Assembly: GCA_964479595.1 (NCBI GenBank)
Contig: CAYZMU010000045.1
Coordinates: 1 to 7,922, forward strand
Direction of reading: 5' to 3'
Length of the DNA stretch: 7,922 nt
From: Firm-04 sp964479595
GTDB taxonomy: Bacteria; Bacillota; Clostridia; Oscillospirales; Ruminococcaceae
The notes below the pieces were generated by a model. It saw only the letters and a program-made list of their open reading frames with translations. It made no database searches and was not told the origin of the DNA. The position numbers and the translations under genes were made by a program. Numbering within the stretch: position 1 is the stretch's first letter; each line of letters opens with the position of its first letter. Below are positions 1 to 6,131 of the stretch, piece by piece.

Positions 1-15
1 AAATAGGGTATACAA

Positions 16-53
16 AAACGCCTCGGGGAAGTAACTCTCCGGGGCGTTTCTAT
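16..53. terminator. Rho-independent terminator-like hairpin at left edge
   Basis: Bases 16-29 pair with 36-49 to give a 14-bp stem (two G-T pairs) around a 6-nt loop, AGTAAC. Read on the + strand the stem runs into GTTTCTAT; read on the - strand it runs into TTTTTGTATA, so it could act in either direction. No - strand gene is visible to its right before groES, so the simplest reading is the terminator of a + strand gene lying just left of the window. The orientation is inferred. Confidence 0.6.
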
Positions 54-145
54 GCTGAAAGCGGGACGCGAAACACGGCAAGAAATGGTTTGACCAAATG
101 AGCGGATATGACCATCAGCGGCAGATAAAATCTATGGATATTCAG
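54..145. other. Non-coding stretch between two hairpins
   Basis: About 90 bases with no supportable gene. The short open frames here, on either strand, lack a ribosome binding site and show no protein family I recognise. No tRNA cloverleaf or convincing promoter was seen: a TTGACC at 90-95 and a TAAAAT at 126-131 are 30 bp apart, too far to form one promoter. Confidence 0.4.
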
Positions 146-196
146 AAAGCGGAGAGTGCCGTTTCTTGAAAGCGCGCTCTCCGCTTTGCTTTGTAT
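146..196 (+). terminator. Second hairpin, possible + strand terminator
   Basis: Bases 146-159 pair with 174-187 (14 bp, one G-T pair), leaving a 14-nt loop that can fold further. On the + strand it is followed by GCTTTGTAT, a broken T-run, while on the - strand the stem is followed by CTGAATATCC, which is poor. It could be a second insulating terminator ahead of groE or the 3' end of a short transcript from 50-145. Its function is inferred from shape alone. Confidence 0.45.
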
Positions 197-215
197 CGTA
201 TCTGGAACTTGGTAC

Positions 216-321
216 AAAAGGTGACAAAACGCGGGGAAAATGTGCAAAAGTTTTGTGCAGGTCTACAAAATCTGTGAAAATTTCGCGAAAACCCTTGCAT
301 TTTCCGAAAATGGTGGTAAAA
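216..321. promoter_or_regulatory. Phased A4 tracts (intrinsically curved DNA) upstream of groE promoter
   Basis: Nine A4 runs occur at 216-219, 226-229, 237-240, 246-249, 267-270, 277-280, 288-291, 307-310 and 318-321. Successive starts differ by 10, 11, 9, 21, 10, 11, 19 and 11 bp, an average of about 10.2 bp per step if two skipped positions are counted. T4 runs sit near both skipped positions (251-254 and 300-303). A-tracts in register with the helix are the classic sequence cause of DNA bending. Placed just upstream of and running into the promoter, they may also serve as an UP element for the RNA polymerase alpha subunit. The pattern is seen directly; the bending and activation are inferred. 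Confidence 0.6.
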
Positions 322-322
322 T
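295..322 (+). promoter_or_regulatory. groESL promoter (SigA type)
   Basis: A -35-like TTGCAT (295-300) and a -10-like TAAAAT (317-322) are 16 bp apart. The -10 is preceded by TGG (314-316), an extended -10 TGN motif. Transcription would start at about 329-331, inside the first CIRCE arm, which is where HrcA-repressed promoters place the operator. The leader before groES would be about 107 nt. Confidence 0.7.
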
Positions 323-326
323 AGAA

Positions 327-353
327 TTAGCACTCAGGAAGAAAGAGTGCTAA
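327..353 (+). promoter_or_regulatory. CIRCE operator (HrcA binding site)
   Basis: This is a perfect match to the CIRCE consensus: TTAGCACTC (327-335), a 9-base spacer, then GAGTGCTAA (345-353). HrcA binds this inverted repeat and represses groE and often dnaK; GroEL helps keep HrcA active, so the repressor is titrated during heat stress. The element overlaps the predicted transcription start, so binding would block initiation, and as RNA it can fold into a leader hairpin. The hrcA gene is not in the window. Confidence 0.96.
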
Positions 354-376
354 GGCTCTCCCAACCGGAGTGCTAA
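350..376 (+). promoter_or_regulatory. Degenerate second CIRCE with an intact right arm
   Basis: A third perfect half-site GAGTGCTAA lies at 368-376, exactly 23 bp after the one at 345-353. With the standard 9-base spacer (359-367), the matching left arm would be 350-358, CTAAGGCTC, which agrees with TTAGCACTC at 5 of 9 positions. It would overlap the first element by 4 bases. The half-site is certain; whether HrcA uses it is unknown. Confidence 0.55.
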
Positions 377-392
377 ACGAAGGCTTTGCGGG

Positions 393-407
393 CGCGCGGC
401 CCGCGCG
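393..407 (+). other. GC-only inverted repeat in the groES leader
   Basis: CGCGCGG (393-399) and CCGCGCG (401-407) are inverted copies around a single C; a real hairpin would open to about 5 bp with a 5-nt loop. It lies in a GC-only stretch (388-409) shortly before the groES ribosome binding site (424-429). It may structure the leader RNA, or be incidental in a GC-rich genome. Confidence 0.3.
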
Positions 408-436
408 GGTCTTTCAAGTGAACAGGAGGAATTGTT

Positions 437-721
437 ATGACTATCAAACCCTTGGCAGACAGAGTCGTCATCAAGATGACCGAAGCCGAAGAAACCACAA
501 AGAGCGGCATCATTCTGACGGCGTCGGCACAGGAAAAGCCGCAGGTCGCGGAAGTCGTCGCGGTAGGTCCCGGAGGCGTTGTGGACGGCAAAGAGGTCAC
601 CATGTACCTCAAGGTCGGCGACAAGGTGCTGCTGAGCAAATATGCCGGCACGGAAGTGAAACTGGACGGACAGGAATACACCATTCTGAAGCAGTCCGAC
701 ATTCTGGCAATCGTGGAGTAA
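437..721 (+). CDS. groES: Co-chaperonin GroES (Hsp10)
   Basis: GroES is the cytoplasmic lid of the chaperonin. A seven-subunit ring caps GroEL and encloses the folding chamber in an ATP-dependent cycle. The protein has 94 residues, the normal length. It opens with the family signature IKPLADRVV (3-11). The mobile loop is at about 16-32 and carries the hydrophobic GIIL (24-27) that docks on the GroEL apical domain. The roof-loop region VGPGG lies at about 43-47, and the conserved VGDKVL-SKYAGTEV block and the DILAIVE end are present. The ATG at 437 follows AGGAGG (424-429) with a 7-nt gap, which fixes the start. It is the first gene of the CIRCE-controlled groESL operon, with groEL 15 nt downstream, so heat induction through HrcA is expected. 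Nothing is abnormal in the coding sequence. Confidence 0.98.
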   Translation: MTIKPLADRVVIKMTEAEETTKSGIILTASAQEKPQVAEVVAVGPGGVVDGKEVTMYLKVGDKVLLSKYAGTEVKLDGQEYTILKQSDILAIVE

Positions 722-736
722 GAGAGGAGAAGAATC

Positions 737-2362
737 ATGGCTAAGGATTTAAAGTACGGCGAAGACGCGAGAAAATCGCTCCAGGCGGGCATTGACAAGC
801 TCGCGGACACGGTGAAAATCACCCTCGGGCCCAAGGGCAGAAATGTGGTGCTGGACAAGCAGTACGGCGCACCGCTCATCACCAACGACGGTGTGACGAT
901 TGCCAAGGAAATCGAGCTTGAGGATTCTTTCGAGAACATGGGCGCGCAGCTCGTCAAGGAAGTCGCGGTCAAGACAAACGACGCCGCCGGCGACGGCACC
1001 ACGACGGCAACCCTGCTCGCGCAGGCGATTGTCCGTGAGGGCATGAAGAACATCGCGGCGGGCGCCAATCCGATGATTCTCAAGAAGGGCCTTGACAAGG
1101 CGGTCAAACAGGCAGTGGATAATGTGAAGAAGAACTCCAAGTCTGTTGAGGGCAATGATGATATCGCGAGAGTCGCGACCGTTTCCTCCGGGGATGAGGA
1201 AATCGGCAAGCTTATCGCCGAGGCAATGGATAAAGTCTCCAAGGACGGCGTTATCACCATTGAGGAATCCAAGACCGCTGAAACCTACAGCGAAGTGGTC
1301 GAAGGGATGCAGTTTGACCGCGGCTATGTCAGCCCCTATATGGTCACCGATACCGACAAGATGGAAGCCGTTTATGACGACGCCTACCTGCTGATTACGG
1401 ACAAGAAGATTTCCTCGATTCAGGAGCTGCTGCCGTTGCTCGAGCAGATTGTGCAGAGCGGCAAGCGTCTGGTCATCATCGCGGAAGATGTCGAGGGTGA
1501 GGCGCTGACTACGCTGATTCTGAACAATCTGCGCGGAACCTTCAAGTGCGTCGCGATTAAGGCGCCGGGCTTTGGCGACCGCAGAAAGGAAATGCTGCAG
1601 GATATCGCGATTCTGACCGGCGGCGAGGTCATCACTTCCGACTTGGGTCTGGAACTCAAGGACACGCAGATTACACAACTCGGGCGCGCGCGTCAGGTCG
1701 TCATCTCCAAGGAGAACACGATTATCGTGGACGGCGCGGGTGATTCCGAGGCGATTGCCGCGAGAGTCGCGCAGATTCGTTCTGAGATTGAGAACGCCAC
1801 ATCCGATTTTGATCGGGAGAAACTGCAGGAACGCCTGGCAAAGCTCGTGGGCGGTGTTGCCGTGATTAAGGTCGGCGCGCCGACAGAAATCGAGATGAAG
1901 GAGAAGAAGCTCCGCGTCGAGGACGCCCTTGCTGCCACGAAGGCGGCCGTCGAAGAGGGCATTGTCGCGGGCGGCGGTGTCGCGCTGCTCAATGCCTGCG
2001 AAGACGTGAAAGCGCTTGTGGATTCGCTGACGGGCGATGAAAAGACGGGTGCCGCGATCATTCTGCGCGCGCTCGAGGAGCCGATTCGTCAGATCGCCGC
2101 GAACGCGGGTCTGGAAGGCTCTGTCATCATCGAAAACATCCGCCGCTCGGGCAAGACGGGTTACGGCTTCAACGCCTACACCGAGGAGTACGTCGAGATG
2201 ATCCCCGAAGGAATTGTCGACCCGACCAAGGTCACCCGCTCCGCGCTGGAGAACGCGGCGTCTGTCGCGGCAATGGTTCTGACAACAGAGAGCCTTGTCA
2301 CCGACATCAAGGAGCCCACACCTCCCGCCGCTGCTGTGCCTGCGGGCGGAATGGATTACTGA
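737..2362 (+). CDS. groEL: Chaperonin GroEL (Hsp60)
   Basis: GroEL is the 14-subunit cytoplasmic folding machine that binds unfolded proteins and hydrolyses ATP with GroES. The protein has 541 residues, a usual length. Visible landmarks are the N-terminal ATP-site segment TLGPKGRNVVLD (29-40), Asp51 in NDGVT (equivalent to E. coli Asp52), the nucleotide loop GDGTTT (85-90), and the equatorial VEDALAAT segment, whose Asp396 matches catalytic Asp398 of E. coli. AGGGVALL follows in the C-terminal equatorial domain. The ATG at 737 has GGAG at 726-729, 7 nt upstream. Its C-terminus ends PAGGMDY and has only one GGM, not the long GGM-repeat tail of E. coli GroEL; short tails are known outside Proteobacteria. 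It is transcribed with groES and followed at once by a terminator. Confidence 0.98.
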   Translation: MAKDLKYGEDARKSLQAGIDKLADTVKITLGPKGRNVVLDKQYGAPLITNDGVTIAKEIELEDSFENMGAQLVKEVAVKTNDAAGDGTTTATLLAQAIVREGMKNIAAGANPMILKKGLDKAVKQAVDNVKKNSKSVEGNDDIARVATVSSGDEEIGKLIAEAMDKVSKDGVITIEESKTAETYSEVVEGMQFDRGYVSPYMVTDTDKMEAVYDDAYLLITDKKISSIQELLPLLEQIVQSGKRLVIIAEDVEGEALTTLILNNLRGTFKCVAIKAPGFGDRRKEMLQDIAILTGGEVITSDLGLELKDTQITQLGRARQVVISKENTIIVDGAGDSEAIAARVAQIRSEIENATSDFDREKLQERLAKLVGGVAVIKVGAPTEIEMKEKKLRVEDALAATKAAVEEGIVAGGGVALLNACEDVKALVDSLTGDEKTGAAIILRALEEPIRQIAANAGLEGSVIIENIRRSGKTGYGFNAYTEEYVEMIPEGIVDPTKVTRSALENAASVAAMVLTTESLVTDIKEPTPPAAAVPAGGMDY

Positions 2363-2374
2363 TTCCTTTCGCAC

Positions 2375-2417
2375 AAAAGCGACCGTGTCTGTCACGGCCG
2401 CTTTTTTGTTATCTTTT
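2375..2417. terminator. Terminator between convergent groEL and nitroreductase-like gene
   Basis: Stem AAAAGCG(A)CCGTG (2375-2387) pairs with CACGG(C)CGCTTTT (2393-2405), with one A/C mismatch and the loop TCTGT. On the + strand it is followed by T6 (2402-2407) and another T6 (2414-2419), a strong intrinsic terminator for groESL. On the - strand the same hairpin ends in TTTTGTG, so it can also stop the converging operon. The two stop codons are only 46 bp apart. Confidence 0.9.
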
Positions 2418-3485
2418 TTCTTCCAGCAGCGCCGCCCGCGCCGAGAGCGCCCAAAGCGCGTTGTGCACATAGTTGTGAATCGCGCGCGCGGGGGACAAGC
2501 CTTCCGCCAATCGCACACGCCCGTTCTCCACCCGGTGCCATGTCCCGAATTTGTCCTCTCCGAAATTCTCAGAGAGCAAATCTTTTGCTTCGAAATCCGA
2601 ATTCACAAACATATCCAGGCAGTTTTCCCTGATAAAATCGGCTCGGCTTTCCACACTGTCAAACGTGCCGAGCAGCTTTTCCAGAAAGCAGTCAAACCCG
2701 AAATCCAGAGCATCCGTCATGGGCAGAAAAGAGCGCATAAACGGCAGGAAATTGGCAAGAGAGCAAATCTTTTCACGGTACTCCGAGAGTGTCTCCGTGC
2801 GTTCGCCGCTATCCTTAAAATCTCGGAAAATCGCCAGTCCCTGCGAAACCGCGCCGCCGTGCTCCGGGAAAAAGTCACGATAAAACCGAAGCGCTTCGGG
2901 GGAATTTTCGGGAGAGGCCCCGGCAATCGGCGTCAGAAAATCGTACGCGCGGTTAAACCACGCACGCTGTTCGAAAGCACGCTTGGGCGGCACTTTCGGC
3001 TCGGAAAGGGGCCTGCCTACGGGAAGCACACAGATAAGCTCATACTTGGGCGGGAGGCCGAGAATTTCCGCCATGCGTTCGCCCTGCCGGTCCGCGTCGG
3101 TGATATAGCCCTCAATCCAGCAGCTCGCGTACCCCAGCGCGGAGGCGGCAAGGAGCATATTCTCAATCGCGGCGGCGTAGTCCTGTGTCGCGTAGCAGCG
3201 TTCGGTGCCATTCCCGTCACGGTACGCGGCACGGCGCTGCGTCAGCACACAGATAAGCGCGGGGGCTGTCGCGCAGATACGCGGTTTCATGACCGACAGA
3301 AGCCTTCGCAGCAGCGCGCTGTCGTCTATGGCTATCAGAGAAGTATTCTGCTTGTTGCACCCCGACGGCGCCGCGAGTCCCGCCTCCATAATCTGCCGCA
3401 GATGTTCCCGGGGGACTTTCTCCCGCGCGTATTCCCCGCGATAGCTGTGCCGATTGCGTATTGTCTCCAGAACCTCGTTTGCCAC
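2409..3485 (-). CDS. Nitroreductase-like flavoprotein with unknown C-terminal domain
   Basis: The N-terminal ~170 residues are a nitroreductase-family FMN domain: RNRHSYR (10-16) for FMN phosphate contacts, PSGCNKQNT (40-48), the helix before SCWIEGY (121-127) and the GLPPKYEL-CVLPVGRP block (143-159). Such enzymes reduce nitro compounds, quinones or other acceptors with NAD(P)H; the substrate here cannot be told. Residues ~190-358 match nothing I recognise: a mixed, helix-rich segment with Trp316 and a conserved-looking end HNYVHNALWAL (337-347). Single-domain relatives usually stop near 170-200 residues, so this is either a fusion or a poorly known subfamily. No internal start with a ribosome site is seen at the junction. 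I chose the GTG at 3485 (358 residues) because AGGGGAG (3492-3498) sits 6 nt upstream and it avoids overlap with the upstream gene. It is the last gene of the - strand operon. Confidence 0.8.
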   Translation of the reverse strand: MANEVLETIRNRHSYRGEYAREKVPREHLRQIMEAGLAAPSGCNKQNTSLIAIDDSALLRRLLSVMKPRICATAPALICVLTQRRAAYRDGNGTERCYATQDYAAAIENMLLAASALGYASCWIEGYITDADRQGERMAEILGLPPKYELICVLPVGRPLSEPKVPPKRAFEQRAWFNRAYDFLTPIAGASPENSPEALRFYRDFFPEHGGAVSQGLAIFRDFKDSGERTETLSEYREKICSLANFLPFMRSFLPMTDALDFGFDCFLEKLLGTFDSVESRADFIRENCLDMFVNSDFEAKDLLSENFGEDKFGTWHRVENGRVRLAEGLSPARAIHNYVHNALWALSARAALLEEKR

Positions 3486-3499
3486 ACGCCGCTCCCCTT
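3486..3499 (-). promoter_or_regulatory. Ribosome binding site deciding the GTG start
   Basis: On the - strand, AGGGGAG (3492-3498) lies between the stop codon of the biotin ligase gene (3500-3502) and the GTG at 3483-3485, with a 6-nt spacing. The ATG at 3536 in the same frame has no comparable site and would overlap the biotin ligase gene by 37 bases. Confidence 0.75.
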
Positions 3500-4297
3500 T
3501 CACAGTCTGATTCGGATTTCCCCCGTGCCGCGCCAAGCGCTGGTTCCGTCCTCATAGCGCACCAAAAGCCGTAAGTCGTCGTCTACATCCAGCGCCACCC
3601 CGCGCCGCTCTATTCCATTCTCCAGCACCGAGACGGGGCGGTTGAGACAACAGAGGCGGCGCTTGTATCCGTCCAGATACCGCTTTTGAGGGAATCCTTC
3701 GTATTCCTCATGCAGCGTCCGCAAAAGCTCCGCGCCGCATTCCAAAAATGCGCGCTCGGTATCTGTGCCCTCCGGGAAAGCCGCGCCCACAATGCCGCGC
3801 AGGTCCTCAGGAAACCCGCCCGGGGGCGGCGTAAGATTGACGCCGATTCCCAAAATAACGAAATCCAAGGTGTCCGAATCCGCCGCGTATTGGGATTCCG
3901 CGAGAATCCCGACGATTTTTCTGTCCTCACAGAGCAGGTCGTTGACCCACTTGATTCCCACTGGTATCTTCGCGCACGATTCCAGCATTCGCGCGGCAGC
4001 GACGGCCGCCATCGGTGTAAGCCCGAGCGCCTGCTCCGGGGTACAGGACGGTCTGAGCAGCACGCTGAGATAGAGCCCGCTGCCCTTTGGGGAAAAGAAT
4101 GTCCTGCCCTGCCGGCCCTTTCCCGCGGTCTGTTCCCGCGCCGCGAAAACCGTAAAATGTTCCGCGCCCTCCAGAGCCGCCGCACACAGCGCGTCATTTG
4201 TGGACGAAACGCTCTCAAAAACCGTCACCGGGGCGGAAAGACCGAGCAGTTCCGCCTTTTCGGAGAGCTGCCCGGTCATTTTTTTGTCAACAATCAT
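3500..4297 (-). CDS. birA: Biotin-[acetyl-CoA carboxylase] ligase, catalytic-only form
   Basis: This enzyme activates biotin with ATP to biotinyl-5'-AMP and transfers it to the lysine of biotin carboxyl carrier proteins in the cytoplasm. Motifs in order are SSTND (31-35), the biotinyl-AMP loop GKGRQGR (59-65), LYLSVLLRP (76-83), KWVNDLL (116-122), DRKIVGILAE with the conserved Lys127, and GIGVN (150-154). A short C-terminal domain (about 215-265) ends EIRIRL. At 265 residues it lacks the N-terminal helix-turn-helix of E. coli and B. subtilis BirA, so it should be an enzyme only and not a biotin-operon repressor. The ATG at 4297 comes 3 nt after the upstream stop. A GAGG overlaps that stop but is too close to the ATG for a normal site, so translation may be coupled; Met7 is an alternative start. 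The gene lies between a DAHP synthase and a nitroreductase-like gene, with no obvious functional tie. Confidence 0.92.
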   Translation of the reverse strand: MIVDKKMTGQLSEKAELLGLSAPVTVFESVSSTNDALCAAALEGAEHFTVFAAREQTAGKGRQGRTFFSPKGSGLYLSVLLRPSCTPEQALGLTPMAAVAAARMLESCAKIPVGIKWVNDLLCEDRKIVGILAESQYAADSDTLDFVILGIGVNLTPPPGGFPEDLRGIVGAAFPEGTDTERAFLECGAELLRTLHEEYEGFPQKRYLDGYKRRLCCLNRPVSVLENGIERRGVALDVDDDLRLLVRYEDGTSAWRGTGEIRIRL

Positions 4298-4300
4298 TCC

Positions 4301-5329
4301 TCAAAGTTTTTCCGCGATCTCGTAAATCAGCCGCTCAGATTTTTCCCAGCCAAGGCAGGGGTCCGTGATGGACTTGCCGTAGCAGCCGCCGTCCACTTTC
4401 TGAGCGCCGTCCTCGATATAGCTCTCCACCATGAAGCCCTTCACCAGCTTGCGGATTTCCTCGCTGTAGCGGCGCAGGTGCAGCACTTCCTTGATGATTC
4501 TGGGCTGTTCCAAAGGCTGCTTGTTGGAGTTGGAATGGTTGGCGTCAATAATGACCGCCGGATTCTGGAATTCTCCCGCCGCGTAGAGCGAGCAGAGGAG
4601 TTTGATGTCCTCGTAGTGGTAGTTGGGGAGCGACTGGCCATGCTTATTCATGTAGCCGCGCAGAATCGCGTGCGTGAGCGGGTTGCCCTGAGAATGCACT
4701 TCCCAGCCGCGGTAGATAAAGGTGTGCCCGTGCTGCGCCGCCGTGATGGCGTTCATCATCACGGAGAGATCGCCGCCTGTGGGGTTTTTCATGCCGACCG
4801 GCACGGAAATCCCGCTGGAAACCAGACGGTGCTCCTGATTCTCGACAGAGCGCGCCCCGACAGCGACATACGCGAGGAGGTCATCCAGATACTTGTAGTT
4901 GTCCGGGTAGAGCATTTCGTCCGCGCAGGAAAAGCCTGTCTCCCTAAGCGCGCGCATATGCAGTTCACGGGTCGCGATGATGCCCTTGAACATATCCGGT
5001 TTTTCATTGGGATTGGGCTGGTGGAGCAGTCCCTTGTAGCCCGCGCCGGTGGTTCTGGGCTTGTTGGTGTAGATGCGTGGAATGATGAAAATCTTGTCCT
5101 GCACCTTTTCCTGAACCTCGCGCAGACGGCTGATGTAGTCCATCACGCTGTCGGGGTTGTCCGCCGAGCACGGCCCGATAATGAGCAGCACGCGGTCATC
5201 GTCGCCCTCAAAAATCTTGCGGATTTCCACCGCGCGGCGCTCCACAATCTGCTCCAGAGCCGCGCTCAGAGGATACATTTCCTTGACTTCCATCGGTATC
5301 GCGAGCTTTCGCTCAAAAGTTAGATTCAT
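4301..5329 (-). CDS. 3-deoxy-7-phosphoheptulonate (DAHP) synthase, type I-alpha
   Basis: This enzyme condenses phosphoenolpyruvate and erythrose 4-phosphate to DAHP, the first committed step of the shikimate pathway leading to Trp, Phe and Tyr. At 342 residues it matches the AroF/AroG/AroH family (about 350). Active-site landmarks are Cys54 in GPCSADN, Arg85 and Lys90 in RIYTNKPRTT, His265 in DANHSNSNK, Glu302 in MVESY and Asp323 in GKSITDPCLGWE; Cys, His, Glu and Asp are the metal ligands of the family. An N-terminal segment of about 45 residues precedes the barrel, as in feedback-inhibited enzymes, but which amino acid inhibits it cannot be read from sequence. The ATG at 5329 follows GGGAGG (5339-5344) by 9 nt. 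It lies 25 nt after trpA, which suggests co-expression with tryptophan genes and possibly Trp sensitivity (inference). I do not assign aroF, aroG or aroH. Confidence 0.95.
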   Translation of the reverse strand: MNLTFERKLAIPMEVKEMYPLSAALEQIVERRAVEIRKIFEGDDDRVLLIIGPCSADNPDSVMDYISRLREVQEKVQDKIFIIPRIYTNKPRTTGAGYKGLLHQPNPNEKPDMFKGIIATRELHMRALRETGFSCADEMLYPDNYKYLDDLLAYVAVGARSVENQEHRLVSSGISVPVGMKNPTGGDLSVMMNAITAAQHGHTFIYRGWEVHSQGNPLTHAILRGYMNKHGQSLPNYHYEDIKLLCSLYAAGEFQNPAVIIDANHSNSNKQPLEQPRIIKEVLHLRRYSEEIRKLVKGFMVESYIEDGAQKVDGGCYGKSITDPCLGWEKSERLIYEIAEKL

Positions 5330-5354
5330 CTGATTCTTCCTCCCGTAAAATTGG

Positions 5355-6131
5355 TCACGAAATAGCCTCTTTCATTTCCTTTACAAACGCCCCGACCAAA
5401 GGCGCGGAATCCCTGCCATGTTCGGCAATGATGCGCACAATGGCGGAACCCACAATCACGCCGTCGGAGCAGTCCGCCATTTCTCTGGCCTGCCTGGGAT
5501 TGGATATCCCGAATCCGATGGCGCACGGCGTGTCCGTCGCCTGCTTGATTTTCGCGGTGATGGCGGCGACATCCGTCTTGATTTCGCTGCGTTCCCCTGT
5601 CACACCGAGGCTCGACACCACATAGACAAAGCCCTGTGCCTCTTTTGCGATGGCGGCAATCCGGTTTTCCGAAGTCGGGGCAATCAGCGAGATGAAATCA
5701 ATCCCCGCGTCAGCGCACGCGGGCGCGAAATCCTGTTTCTCCTCAAAGGGCACATCCGGCAAAATCAGCCCGTCCATTCCGATTTGCGCGCAGCGGGAGA
5801 GAAAGCGCTCCGTGCCGTAGGAAAAGACCACATTCGCGTAGGTCATAAACACCAAAGGCACCGTGATGCCCCGCTCCCCGCGCAAAGACTCCACAAAGTC
5901 AAAAATTTTATCGGTTGTGACACCGCCTTGCAGCGCGCGCAGGTTTGCCCCCTGAATCACAGGTCCTTCCGCCGTAGGGTCGGAAAAAGGGATCCCGAGT
6001 TCAATGATGTCCGCGCCGTTTTCCTGCATGGCGAGAACAATGCGCGCGGTCGTCTCCAGATCCGGGTCACCGCAAGTGACAAAGGGGATAAACGCCTTTC
6101 CGTTTCGGAAGGCGGCATGAATCCTAGTCAT
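5355..6131 (-). CDS. trpA: Tryptophan synthase alpha chain
   Basis: TrpA cleaves indole-3-glycerol phosphate to indole and glyceraldehyde 3-phosphate and passes indole through a tunnel to TrpB in the alpha2-beta2 complex. It has 258 residues, close to the usual 260-270. The TIM-barrel signatures are FIPFVTCGDP (14-23), ELGIPFSDP (44-52) with catalytic Glu44 (E. coli Glu49), PDVPFEE (125-131), the phosphate-binding GFGIS (206-210) and VIVGSAIV (225-232). The second catalytic residue, Asp60 in E. coli (SDPLADGP), is Glu55 here (SDPTAEGP). I recall this in other clostridial enzymes, but I have not checked. The ATG at 6131 follows GGGGAGG (6138-6144) by 6 nt and overlaps the end of trpB in ATGACTAG, a typical coupled arrangement. 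The frame stays open upstream to an ATG at 6233, but that part only shadows trpB. Confidence 0.97.
   Translation of the reverse strand: MTRIHAAFRNGKAFIPFVTCGDPDLETTARIVLAMQENGADIIELGIPFSDPTAEGPVIQGANLRALQGGVTTDKIFDFVESLRGERGITVPLVFMTYANVVFSYGTERFLSRCAQIGMDGLILPDVPFEEKQDFAPACADAGIDFISLIAPTSENRIAAIAKEAQGFVYVVSSLGVTGERSEIKTDVAAITAKIKQATDTPCAIGFGISNPRQAREMADCSDGVIVGSAIVRIIAEHGRDSAPLVGAFVKEMKEAIS

Noticed and set aside
90..131. Possible promoter from TTGACC (90-95) and TAAAAT (126-131)
   Set aside because: The 30-bp spacing is far outside the 16-18 bp range, and neither box has a partner at the right distance.
50..333. Two short - strand frames (65 and 63 residues) upstream of groES
   Set aside because: The Phe/Thr-rich residues simply read the phased A-tracts in reverse; there is no ribosome site, and they cross the promoter and the hairpins.
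749..2518. 589-residue open frame on the - strand opposite groEL
   Set aside because: It is the antisense of an unmistakable groEL, has no ribosome site or recognisable family, and its length follows from the codon bias of the real gene.
3486..3536. ATG at 3536 as the start of the nitroreductase-like gene
   Set aside because: It would overlap birA by 37 bases and lacks a ribosome site; the GTG at 3485 has AGGGGAG at 6 nt.
2295..3557. 420-residue + strand open frame opposite the nitroreductase-like gene
   Set aside because: It begins inside groEL, runs through the terminator and is Arg/His-rich shadow sequence; the opposite strand has a real ribosome site and a family match for the N-terminal half.
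3686..5323. 545-residue + strand open frame spanning birA and the DAHP synthase gene
   Set aside because: It is antisense to two clear enzymes with full catalytic motifs and has no start signal or family of its own.
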